From positions 206,455 to 270,454 of the forward strand of contig NW_019773625.1 of NCBI RefSeq assembly GCF_001039355.2: a stretch of DNA of 64,000 nt. The letters run 5' to 3'. Below, piece by piece: positions 45,604-56,900 of the stretch. A program made the translations under genes and the position numbers. The notes below the pieces were generated by a model. It had not been told where the DNA came from, made no database searches, and saw only the letters and a program-made list of their open reading frames with translations. Every line of letters begins with the position of its first letter. Positions within the stretch are counted from its first letter, which is position 1. The DNA is from Lingula anatina (lineage: Eukaryota > Brachiopoda > Lingulata > Lingulida > Lingulidae).

Positions 45604-47499
45604 TCATGCTCCCATAAAGACCTCTTCCACCATAGCAAAAGTGCCAGATTGCCAGCCAGAGTGTGCATCGCCAGCGCCGTAACCACCACAATACCCGACA
45701 GCTAGATTGACGCTGATACTTCCGGCACTCAAACCATGGCAGATACCTTCGACTGGAAATAGAAAAATACACAAACAGTTAGAACTGTGTATGTCCCCGG
45801 ATGGAGTCGAATCGCCGTCTTCCCGCTCTGGTGTCAAGCAACACAGAGCCAACGTTCCGCAGAACTCCTGGTTTCTAGAATAACTCGCTGTTCTGGACTC
45901 TTCGTCATGGACGACTTTCTGGAACAAGACACCGGACTCTCTGACCATAAGGTTAGCGGTCAGTCAAAGCAACACAAAAGAAACTTTAAGCTTTATGAAT
46001 CACTCCAATTCCACAAGAAAATGGGTAACTGTATTGGGAAACCTTTACACAGTACATAACCAAGTGTTTTGTATTAGAGAAAATATAACCGCAACTGTGT
46101 TGCTCATATTTATTGTTAGAGAAGACGCTCCGTGAAATGAAATAACAATATTTTTAAACTGCATGTGGTGAGATTTGTAAACAAGATATTTCATCACTTG
46201 TGACATTTTTTAACGTAGATAATATTTTTGCATGTAAACCCCCCAATTATGGAGATAACGGTACAGGAATATAAGCAAAATGTGATGAAATGCGGAATGA
46301 TTTTGCTACGGTAAGCCTTATATAGTGATGTGAAAACTCTGCAATAAAACGGATAGTAAATTTAAACTGAAACAAAATCTGCCAGATATGGTTTGCACAA
46401 TGAATGAATGAATGAATATCCACAGATTTTTTTCAAAAAATGAGACTATAAAGAAACTTACTCATGTTAGGCTGATACCAATCTGAGTGTGAGTTGCCAC
46501 TAACATCGTCTTCGTATATGACACTCTCTATATTTCCCGGATCTGAGCATTCTGCTCCATTGAAAGTCACGAACCAACGGGAACACTGGGCGTCGTGATA
46601 GACCCTTGAATTAATGGACCAGACAACATGGAGCGAACTGATCGCTGACTTCTTGGTGTACGATATTGACTGGAAAAATATACAAATCCTTTTAAAGAGT
46701 AACTTTAACGTAGATTTCGTTTTGGACCTCCCATGGAACTCTATGGGACTTTATAGAATCTTATAAGACACAAGGCATTGTGGGGCCCTATAGGATTTCT
46801 AGCCAATTTTCTAAAGGACGTCCTATAAGACCTATAAGGAAAAAAAATCCGCAAAGGAAGCAAAGTGGATGAATTAGATATCTGAACACAAATACGTTCA
46901 GATGGAATTAAATTGACGCACGCGGATGATTTTACACACTCACACGCACGTACAAACACACGCTTGCCTGAAAACGCCTAACAGTCTTGTATACTTTACC
47001 AGACGTTAACATACGGAAATGATATGTGTTCTTTGAATACATTGATAACTGCCGTTGAATATAAGAGGTCTCTCGCACTGTCAAGTTTAACAGCTGCGAT
47101 TGGTGGGTTTCGTATTTTATGTCACGATTTTTGTGCACTTATCAGTACTAAACGCTTTACTTATTCAGGATTTGCAGCTTTGAAAACGTGTTTAAGACTA
47201 TTTGATTAATATTGTTACTTTTGAAACAAAGGCTTGGCGCAATTCAACTTTATCTTTAATAAGATTCATTAGAGCTGCAAAAGGTCTCTATTATATAAAC
47301 TAACAGGAAGGCTTTCCATAATGCAATTAATATATAAATCATGATGAAGCTCAATTAACGCAAATCCACGTGTCACTCATTCAAGCGACAGTTACCGCAA
47401 TGTTGGAGTCGACATCGTCGTGATCGTTGATGTGATGCCAGTAGGACTGTACACGGTTAAACACAGCCAAGCGGACCAATGACCCGTCATTTGACACAA
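45604..47499 (-). CDS. CTHRC1-like secreted protein, C-terminal exons (3 exons, 5' end not found)
   Basis: Exons on the minus strand: 47499-47396, 46669-46462, 45752-45604, GT-AG junctions, frame continuous to TGA. The peptide contains CSRWFVTFNGAECSDPGNIE, then IEGICHGLSAGSISVNLAVG and DAHSGWQSGTFAMVEEV. This matches the C-terminal globular domain of collagen triple helix repeat containing 1 (CTHRC1), a secreted matrix glycoprotein linked in vertebrates to collagen deposition and Wnt signalling. The first exon found starts in the middle of a codon, so at least one upstream exon (signal peptide, any collagen-like part) is missing. I could not find it before the next CTHRC1-like exon. Collagen Gly-X-Y repeats are not seen. 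Confidence 0.8.
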
Positions 47500-47798
47500 C
47501 TGAAATGAAAACCATATTCGATGTATGTGATCAACCATGCAGCTGCTTATGAGTAGACGCTTTACTGTTGTAATAAGAGAACAATATGAATGTCCAACCT
47601 ACCCTTACTGCATGTACAAGCTACTACATTTACAAATACAGTACTAGTTAGCTTCACTACACTTGCAGCTACTGTGAACGTTGCTACTATTTTAAAGGTT
47701 AAAACTGATGTATTTTTGACGACAACTACAGTTACTGCTTCTTCTATAAACGAACTGCTCCTTTTTCTCCTGCTACTACTTCTTCCCATACTGCTACT

Positions 47799-47809
47799 GC
47801 TACTAAGTG

Positions 47810-47859
<50 letters not shown>

Positions 47860-47870
47860 ATAGGCCTACT
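47799..47870 (+). repeat. (CTA)n microsatellite
   Basis: About 20 mostly perfect CTA units at 47811-47858 with imperfect flanks. It explains the leucine-rich open frame on the plus strand. Confidence 0.9.
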
Positions 47871-47878
47871 TCTACTAA

Positions 47879-48058
47879 GGGTGCTTTCCCAGAGATTTAG
47901 ATGGGGTTCACGCTAAATTGCAGTCAGCACCATAGTTAATTACCCCCTTACAGCTTTTAGTAGGCAGGACAGACGCTTATGCCGGCCAAGCTGACAGTAA
48001 ACTAGTGAGACTCCCCACAGGGATAGATCGATCTAAAAATCTATGGAAATGGGGTGTA
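47879..48058. mobile_element. Hairpin MITE, near-identical to the copy at 58021-58248
   Basis: Left end gtgctttcccagagatttag, internal acgctaaattgcagtcag and gccggccaagctgacagta, right end agatcgatctaaaaatctat then ggaaatggggtg. Part of the left arm (the GATCGATCT block) is deleted compared with the 58 kb copy. It lies just 3' of the second CTHRC1-like exon. Confidence 0.7.
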
Positions 48059-48159
48059 AGGCGTACTTTTACTGCCACTGCTTTTACTACTTATTACTAC
48101 ACGGACCATATGTACATCTTGTTACACATGTATACACAATACCACTAGCACAACGTATT

Positions 48160-48329
48160 TCACTGACTTGCACTGATATCTTGTCCCAGCCTAGTCTCTT
48201 CTACCATCAGATGTGTCTTCATGTTCCAACCAGTGTGAGGGTTGTTGACACCATGCCCTGACCTGCATGCCCCCACATGAAGTGTGATTGAGATTGTCCC
48301 CGCTGAGAGCCCATGGCAGATTCCGTTAA
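48160..48329 (-). CDS. Second CTHRC1-like locus, last exon only (rest likely in the gap)
   Basis: Acceptor ttgaaattcag precedes a frame reading NGICHGLSAGTISITLHVGA, HTGWNMKTHLMVEE and a stop (TGA, 48160-48162). It aligns with the last exon of the neighbouring CTHRC1-like gene, including intron phase (the codon for the residue before NG is split the same way). This is therefore a tandem paralogue. Upstream exons were not seen between 48330 and the N run at 48375-48474, nor clearly after it. It is either truncated by the gap or a relic. Confidence 0.7.
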
Positions 48330-48374
48330 CTGAATTTCAAAAATTTTAATATGATGAAAATGAGAGTTTCAACT

Positions 48375-48474
48375 NNNNNNNNNNNNNNNNNNNNNNNNNN
48401 NNNNNNNNNNNNNNNNNNNNNNNNNNNNNNNNNNNNNNNNNNNNNNNNNNNNNNNNNNNNNNNNNNNNNNNNNN
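48375..48474. other. Assembly gap (100 N)
   Basis: A run of exactly 100 N, the usual placeholder for a gap of unknown size. It lies immediately upstream of the only exon seen of the second CTHRC1-like gene. Confidence 0.95.
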
Positions 48475-51460
48475 CCTAAAAGTAACAAATAATTTAAACT
48501 GAATTCAGAAACTGATAAGTGGGAGCAACAGTGCAAGGGCATATCTATGTGGGTAAATCACAATTTTGCTATGGAGGATAATGATGTGGGCAAGTAACAA
48601 TGTGGGGGAGGGGGGGGGCAAAATGAGATATCCCTTACTACTGACTTTGTACAAAATAAGGGAAAACACCTTTTATACCTAAAGTCTTTCCAAAACACAT
48701 GCCATTTTAAAATAATTTTCTACTATTGGTAAATAAATCTGGAAAAGTGTAGCAAAGGCATTTAACATATATCTTTAACTAAATGTCAATATTTATATTT
48801 CACTTTTTATCAAAAATTTCACTTTTACTTTCTTCAGTCCACCTACACAAAAGAAGTAAAATACCACGATATCCAAAGCTACATTCTCCATTTTTTGTCA
48901 GAGGTGTGAACTGACAATTAATCTCTATTTTATGATGGAAAACCAGAAACCAGCATAAAAGAACTATCATGACAAAGGTGTGTCAATGAATATTTGATCT
49001 GCAGCAGCTTAGTTTCTGACAATCAAGTGACAGCTTCTCAAGCTCAGCAGTAGCGGAAGAGCACGGCATCCTGGTGTAGGGTAGAGCTTGTTTAATTCAT
49101 TCAATTTCCAAGATGATTACTAACCCCAGATAACACTGCCTGCCTACATGCAAGCTGCACTCACCTATTTGTTCTTTATCCTAGGTGTTACAATTTAGAA
49201 TAAAATATTGAAAAAAAAAATAACACTTTGGCAAAGACACAGATTCAAAAATACATAATCTTGAAATTCAAAAACTGGTTTAAAAAATTCAATTTTATAA
49301 TGGTTCAAACATGGTTTATCTAAATTGGTGATTAAGAGGAAAGTGTTGAAATGGGGAATTTTTTCTTATAGAAAGGTCTTATGTGTATTGTATGCTCTAA
49401 ATACTAAACTGATATGGGGAAAGAAGAAGCAATAATTCGAATACCTTTTCCTTTTAAGTTACATGTCCTTCAATAAAAAATATCAAGGGTCTCATTACTA
49501 TAAATTTTCCAACACACACACGGCCAGAATCACTCAAACTCTAGTAAAACTAAACCAAGTTGGTGACCTCTCCAGGGTAACATCATCATTCAGAGGGTGG
49601 CTCTGCTCAAATGAACTTTGATAAAAGAACCCAACAGACTTCAAAACCAGGACACCTGTATTCTTAATTCCTTTTTATTGCATTTGTTCCATTAACAGCT
49701 TTAAAGTTTACTCATCAGATGAACCAAAACGAGCCCAGCAAATGGTCCAATATTTGCACTGCCAATGGGCACACATAGATTTTGTACCTATGTTATTCTC
49801 TATATTAGGGTGAATATTTCATTTTTATGCACTACAGGTAATACACTGATGGTACACATTTGCAGGTGTTTACTGCTGGAGTACGGGTGCAATAAAACAT
49901 CTAGAACTTGTCATTCTGCCCATGTTTAAACAATTAAAGCTACTGCTATTTGACATGTTCATTACAACATCTAAGCACTTATGCTCAGTTTAAATAAACA
50001 TTTGTAAACCAAAAAATTAATTTTTTGAATCTTCCTTGAAATAACATCTCTTTCATTTTCCTTGAGTGCATCTCAGCTTGGTGTTTGTTCTACATTTTCA
50101 ATACAACTTTCACGTTGCTGAAAAAATTTGCAGGAATGTGCAAGATGTTTACATGGATTGCACTAGTTTTCTGCTTTAGCAGATTGATGAAAAAGTCAAT
50201 ATTTCCAGTGAAAGAAGAAGGGAACACACTGGAAAGTTAGTCTAAAAGGGCAAGTGAAATTCATTAAGTGCTCTCGGCTTTACTTGTGTGAATGATGTTT
50301 TGACTGTATGCTGCTTAAGCAATAGTCATGCCCCTCTTTTTTTCAAGTTAAAGGTGCACTTCATATAGCACTCAAACAAAAAGTGGACTCCAATTGTCTT
50401 TTAATTAAGAATATGCACATTACAGAACTGCATGTATCACAACAGAATTCAATCACCTCATTGCAAACGAGCTATCCAGTATATGTAAACTAATACAACA
50501 CGACCAAAGACAAAGCAAAAAGATAATTTTATTGGATGGTATAGATTGTGCATGGCTGAATGCTAAATCTGTAATCAAATAGACTTGGGCAAAATTGATT
50601 TCAATATTTTCTTTTGCTTCTGCCTATTTCCAATTTTCTTATCAAAATTCCATACTATGTTTTGCTTGAGTTATTTTCCTCTGCTGCACAATATGGGTCT
50701 ACAATCTAAGCAGCATTGCTTTCCATAGATGTAACACTGAAGATAAGAAAATTAATATATCTGAGTCCCATTTGTCCTGCCTGTTTAATATCAGTCTTTG
50801 TTGTTTTGCATACAAAGATGAATAAATAATCAAATTATTAATCAAAGGTTAGGCTCCAAAGATACATATTATGAATGATATTGGTTATTTCCATATATTT
50901 GCCACAAAAAACAATTTAAAAAAGTTCTGTGACACTGAGAAGCTACAGTTGACTAACCCAATAAGTTGTAAAGACAGTTGACTAACCCTTCCAAGTTCTT
51001 CAATCTATTCTTCAGCCAGTCATATCAAATGTATTATGTAGAATGTTTTATAACAATAATTCAATGCTTACGTGTACAAATCTTTGGGAGCATATAGTTT
51101 TCCCCTTGTCTCATAAAGTAATAAATTTATAAGATCTTAGTTCTGAACTTTGGATCTATCAATAGCAAAGAAACATAATTTCTCCATTTTTTTAAAAATA
51201 AAAATGAAACTGACAACTGAGAGATATGCCAACATGTATATTCAAGAATTATTGAGCTGTGAACTAATATAAATGTTTGCAAATTACATGATTTGTGGAC
51301 AAGACATAATCTTGCCACAAGCAAAACATCATTCCTATAGAAACTTAAGAAAAGGATTAAATATCTTCCTTTATTATCAACTGCAGTGAACTGTGCCTAA
51401 TAAAGATCGATGCCAATTGGGGACATGGCCACGTCAAGACTTACATAAATCTATATTTTT
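48475..51460. other. Long stretch with no recognisable gene
   Basis: Moderately AT-rich with few simple repeats. No open frame of 60 codons with plausible coding character was found before 51127, and no splice-supported exon on either strand. Could be intergenic, intronic or long untranslated sequence of the LRP1-like locus. Confidence 0.4.
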
Positions 51461-51468
51461 TACAGTCA

Positions 51469-51852
51469 TTAGCAAGAACAGATAAGCCAACATAGGAGAT
51501 GGTGCTGTATCACTGTTAGAACTCCTTGAACTGTTATGAGGAGCAAACCACCAACCAAGATCTGTATGATGGATGAAAGAGGTTCTTTCAGATAACCTTT
51601 AGCGAGAATACTCCATAGCTGCAATATGTCTTCTGGTCCCTTTAGTACATAGTTCAGACCAGCAGGCCCAGTTTGCCTCCACAGTGTCAGATATTTTAAG
51701 ATCTGCTTCAGAGGCATATCATATATTTTGGGGGTTGTGATTAGATTTGGATAAAAATTGGAACATTTGGTCACAACTACTGCTTTGGCAAATGGCAAGA
51801 CCATGAACTTTGTATCCATAACTGGTATAAAATATGTCATATTGAGCTGCAT
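51469..51852 (-). CDS. Hypothetical 127-aa open frame with a C-terminal hydrophobic segment (weak)
   Basis: An ATG-started frame of 127 codons on the minus strand. It contains QILKYLTLWRQTGPAGLNYV, then GPEDILQLWSILAKGY and a hydrophobic stretch IIQILVGGLLLITVQGVLTV. Composition is not low-complexity, which makes it better than most chance frames here. However, a stop lies directly before the ATG in frame and no family is recognised. It lies on the strand and in the direction in which the LRP1-like gene should continue but does not resemble an LRP domain. Confidence 0.2.
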   Translation of the reverse strand: MQLNMTYFIPVMDTKFMVLPFAKAVVVTKCSNFYPNLITTPKIYDMPLKQILKYLTLWRQTGPAGLNYVLKGPEDILQLWSILAKGYLKEPLSSIIQILVGGLLLITVQGVLTVIQHHLLCWLICSC

Positions 51853-51859
51853 TTAGCTA

Positions 51860-53890
51860 GAGATAAATAAACTACAATAGTGCAGCAATGCAGAATATTC
51901 AATACATAAGGGTGGACATACTTTATTTGAACATTTAAGTCATTTAAGAGCATGTTCCAAATTGATCTTCTGCAGAGTAAGATTGTGGACAAATAATATC
52001 ATTTAAATGCAACACACACATTTGACAGTGAATAAAATCAGGTGTGACAAGTTGTTTTTAATGATTATTTTCTGCCTCTATATATGTATGGGTCTTAAAA
52101 GCCATTGTTGAAAAGAATCAACACAAAACATACAGTATAAAGACATTCAATAGTCAGGCAAACATTTTTCTCTACAGTCGGTCACCCAAGCTAATAAAAG
52201 CCAATGCAATGATATCAAATACCGGTGTTGAGCATGATCAATTTTTTTTGTGGAACATGTTTTTCATATTTAATCAACTTTAGTTCTTCATATACTGTAC
52301 ACCTACCTTTCCCAAAATGAAGACCTTTGTTTGGGTATACGGAGAGCACTTGTGCTCATCACACGATGCATGTTACACGTGCCTCCATCTTTTCCATTCC
52401 TACTTGATTCCACAGTCAAGTGAGAGCATTTATTGTTTTGTAAGCCTTTTTTCATCATCATCAGAGCCAATACTTGTAAATAGAAGTGAGAGATCCTGAT
52501 ATTTTGAGTTTTCCACTTAGTTTGCTTAAATTAATAGCCAGAATAATGGAATGACATAAGATTCCAACTCCACATGTCCTACAGCTCTGTCTCTATCTAT
52601 GAGAAACTCTGAAGCTCAAGGAATGATTCTTCCGTGATTAAGTACGAGAATCACCATGGTAACCACTAGCAGAGTTGGCTAATCCTGTAAATTCACCTAG
52701 TATGGTCGACATCCACACACGATTTGGCCAGTACTAGCACTAGTAGCACTGCCTATGAAATCCACAGTAATCATTCTGCTTGGCACATAACCTAGTGCAC
52801 TGCTATAAACTCCCGTTTAGAAAAACATTCCCATTGCTAATATTAAGCTAATTTTCATCAGATTAAAAACATCTTCTGTGTTGCAACTGTTCCAGAATCA
52901 CGCCTGATAAATATGACCAGTGTGTTAAGACGGATAATCAACAGACAACAGATACTGTGTGTGACCTCCTTGATTCTGTAATTCAAAACACCCCAACACG
53001 CATGTGTACTGTACGTGCCTATGCTTACACACAGTACAGCATATCTGCTTGCCTGGTACCTCAGTTATGCAGACATCATCTCAAGGATTAGGCCTTCGCT
53101 TCTCAACTTTCTCTGGCAGAGCTCAAATCCTGATCAATGTGTATTAAGATCTTACCACCTGGCTGGGAAGGAAGAGGGATGTTGCATGAAACCACTTCAT
53201 TAAAACGGGCTGCAATGTTATTACGAAGACAACAGGTTGAGCTGACACAGGTAATACTTGGGTAAGGCAAGGAGATTGATTTCCTGCTTTGTGCTCCAGC
53301 TGTTGACCCCCCCCTCCCCCTTTCTCCTATATATATAACCCAGTTTTTTTATAGAAAAGGTCAACAAACAATCCACTGAGAAGCATTTCTACAGAAGCAA
53401 ATTTGTAATAGAGATAAGGTAGATTTTACTTTAGCATAAACAAGTGTAATCTACCTGACAATGCTAAACATACAAATGCTTCTACCTTTATAGCTTTACA
53501 TGTGCTAAACATATCTTGTACATGCTGTTACCACTCATTTTACACTGAAAATAATGAACACAAAGGCATGATTTACAAGTCTGGTGATTAGGTGGAAAAA
53601 GATAACTAGTGATACAAAAAAAAAGAAAGTAAAACAAGATATAGTAATGGTGTACAGCAGGGTAAGCACACGCATTAATAAACCATTGATTTTAACATTT
53701 ATGATGTCATGTAGATCTAATGTAATGAACTTTTGATAAGAATGAGGGTAAGATTCAAGTGCAAAACTATTACCGTCTTGGTTATCCATGGTCATACAGT
53801 GATGATACTAGTCATTTTTATGGTAGCAAAGGATTTTTAAAGAAAAGNACATCTAATAAATGATCATGGTTCCCCCTCTTCAAAATCACT
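51860..53890. other. No recognisable exon
   Basis: I looked on the minus strand for YWTD, EGF or LDLa continuation of the LRP1-like gene and found none. A C-rich run at 53308-53320 and one ambiguous base at 53848 are present. Confidence 0.35.
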
Positions 53891-53902
53891 TTACATGCTC
53901 AC

Positions 53903-56900
53903 CTATATTTCTGATATGATGCAGCCTGGACTGCCTTGCTACAACACCATGGCTGCTGTTAGCGTCCAATGTCACAGTGTGAAGACTTCCCTGAGACACA
54001 TACAATAACGAGGCATCAGGATCCACAGCCCTGCACTCCTGTCCATACGATTGGTATCTGGAACAAAAAATTTTCATTTGTGAAATTTACGACTTGAATC
54101 TCATTTATCTTCATCTTCTTTAATTAATTGATAAAATGAAAGCAAAAGCATTGATTAATATTTCTTTTAAAACGGTTCTCTGGAGTAGATAAATGACAAA
54201 GCAAAAAAAAAAAAACTTCCATCAAAATAATTTGGTGATAACAGTGAAATTTTTAAAATCATAAATTGTTTCAGTGTTCTGTTTCAGTTCCCTTCTAGTC
54301 ACTACAAAACATTGTAATCATGCAGGGTCTTCAAAACACAACAGTTAACCTGAAAATGTTGACATATTACAGATAAAAAATAATAGATGTAAAATATAAG
54401 TGATTTATTAAGTCAGAGATTTCACTGTTTCCTGTTCAAACTACAGTTGCATAAGGATTCCACGTTTTTAATGGGGAATTTGAAAAGATGGTGAGTTTTA
54501 CTGAATTAGTTGTAATTTTTTTATGTCATAAATTCTTAAAATTAAAACATTCCTAATGAGCAGAAGCAACAACACGCATAAACAGGCTAACAATTCTATT
54601 CTATACAGAAAAAGAACCAAAAATGATAGGGAAAACTAGTACCTCTAAAATTATGTATAGGGAATATTGACATTTTCCTCCATTGAAAAGACTGAGTCAT
54701 CATCATACTATAAAGAAGAACAAATATATATCAATTAATCCAACATATCACTTCGACAGTGTCTAACAGCATGAGGTACATACCCTTTTACACAAGCACA
54801 GTGGTAAGTTCCAGGTGTATTATAGCAGAGCTGACTACATGGAGATACTGGAAGTGTCCTACATTCATCAATATCTCCACATGTTCTGCCATCCTCCTGT
54901 ATGACATAACCCTTGGGACAGGTACACACAAATCCAGTTGGTAGACTCTGGCAATTGTGACTACATTGTTTGTTTATGCATCCTTGACCTGAATGTATGT
55001 TATTTATGATTAGTAAGTGATACATTTCTAAATGCACTGTACAACATTTGGGACAGGCTGGTACATACAATTCCAGTTGGTAGGCTCATGCTGTTGTGAC
55101 TACATCTTCTGACATCCTTGACCTACATGTACAGTGTATGTCATTATAAAGTGATACACACATTTCTATTGTATGAATTGTATACCATTTGGGTCATGTT
55201 CACACAAATCCAATAGGAAAACTCTTACAACTGACCTATACCACTACACATATATAGTTTATAGAATAATGATACACAAAACAGTAAAAAGATTTCTTTT
55301 GCATGTCTTTTCCATTTAAATTCAACCTGCATGGAAAAAAGCTAATTATTTTTTTCTTAAGTCAAATCTATACAGTTTAATAGATGATCAAAGTAAATGT
55401 TTGCTTTAGTCCTTTTTGATGAAAGGCAAATAAAGCCAAATTACATACAAACTGATAATTTAAAATATATAATGGATTATTTCCTTTGGTTAACGAAAAT
55501 AATGTTAATACACAATCAACCTGATTTCAGGATAATACACTCATTGCAACAACCACATAATATGATAATTATGAACATTAAGTGAATCTAAGATCACCAC
55601 ATGAGAAAAAGTCCCTATATATTCACTGGGAAACCACTCACCACATCGCTGGCCCTCGTCGGAGGAATCCCCACACTGGGCCACCCTGTCACACACTAAC
55701 TGCAGATCAATACACTGGGAATTCCCACACAAATATTTGCCATGGCTAGCATTGCACTCTGCAGGGGACAAACCTGGGAAAAAAATTTAAAAACTTGAAG
55801 CATATAATCTATAATTGTGAAATAAGTAAGTTTTTTAACCAGTGCACATTATGATATTAATGTTGTTTTTACACATCTGACAAACCCAAAAACTGTAAAT
55901 AATATAAATAGAACATTACTGAATATTAAACATAAACTTTCAAAATGACTCTTCATGCCAATAAAATGTTCATGTGACCTCAATTTAAAAAGTCTGTCTG
56001 GTATGTATGGTGGTCTCATGTGACAACTGATCTTTTATATGTTAGTTTATTTTAGCATGTTATAAAACATTAAGTTTATCTCTCTGACTTTTGTGATCAG
56101 TATAGTGGGTCATTATACCTCATACACTTCCAATCACCAAATTAATTTACTATAGCCAGTTCATCATAATGATCTATTTGGTCTTGCTACCTTTTTTATA
56201 CGAGTCTCACCACAATAAGATCAGTGCAATTTGATGTACTGTCAAACTTAACACACCCACCTAAATGCTGTCCGTTGGAATGGTCTGCACTTTGTTTCAT
56301 TGTCACATCTAACAGACTTAACCTCTCACACATAACATATTCACCAGAATGCCATTCATATTTGTGGTCTGAACATTCTGTTCTACTTTCACATCTAACA
56401 CACTCAACCTGCCACACCTAGCACACTCACCACAATGCTGACCACCTCCTTGGTCAGTACTATCTGTTCTACTGTCATATCTAACACACTCACCACAATG
56501 CTGACCACCTCCTTGGTCAGTACTATCTGTTCTACTGTCACATCTAATACACTCACCACAATGCTGCTCATCCGAGTGGTCTGCACAATCTGGCGTGTTG
56601 TCGCAGTGCCAGGAAGCTGCGATGCACTTCTCTCTGGACTGGCAAAGAAACTCATGAGAACTGCAGTTCAGGATTGCTGAAAAGGTTCATGAATTAATCA
56701 GACACAATTTCTGCATTCTTCAGCTAAATTTATGCACAAGAGTATTAAGGATGCCATTCCAATACATTCATAAGAAGATTCTACAAAAAAATATAGAGCC
56801 ATATTAATATGCTCAATTACCAAACATTTTCACCCACTATATGTTTTTAACTACTGTAGTGTACATGTGTTTTAATCTTAACATCAAAATATGATCAAAC

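Noticed and set aside
45787-46059. 90-codon plus-strand frame next to the CTHRC1-like last exon
   Set aside because: No splice support, no recognisable composition; the true exon is on the other strand.
46740-46850. ctataggac/cttataaga repeats as a regulatory array
   Set aside because: Short, imperfect and within a CTHRC1-like intron; no clear periodicity.
47590-47916. 108-codon Thr/Leu-rich plus-strand frame
   Set aside because: Driven by (CTA)n microsatellite.
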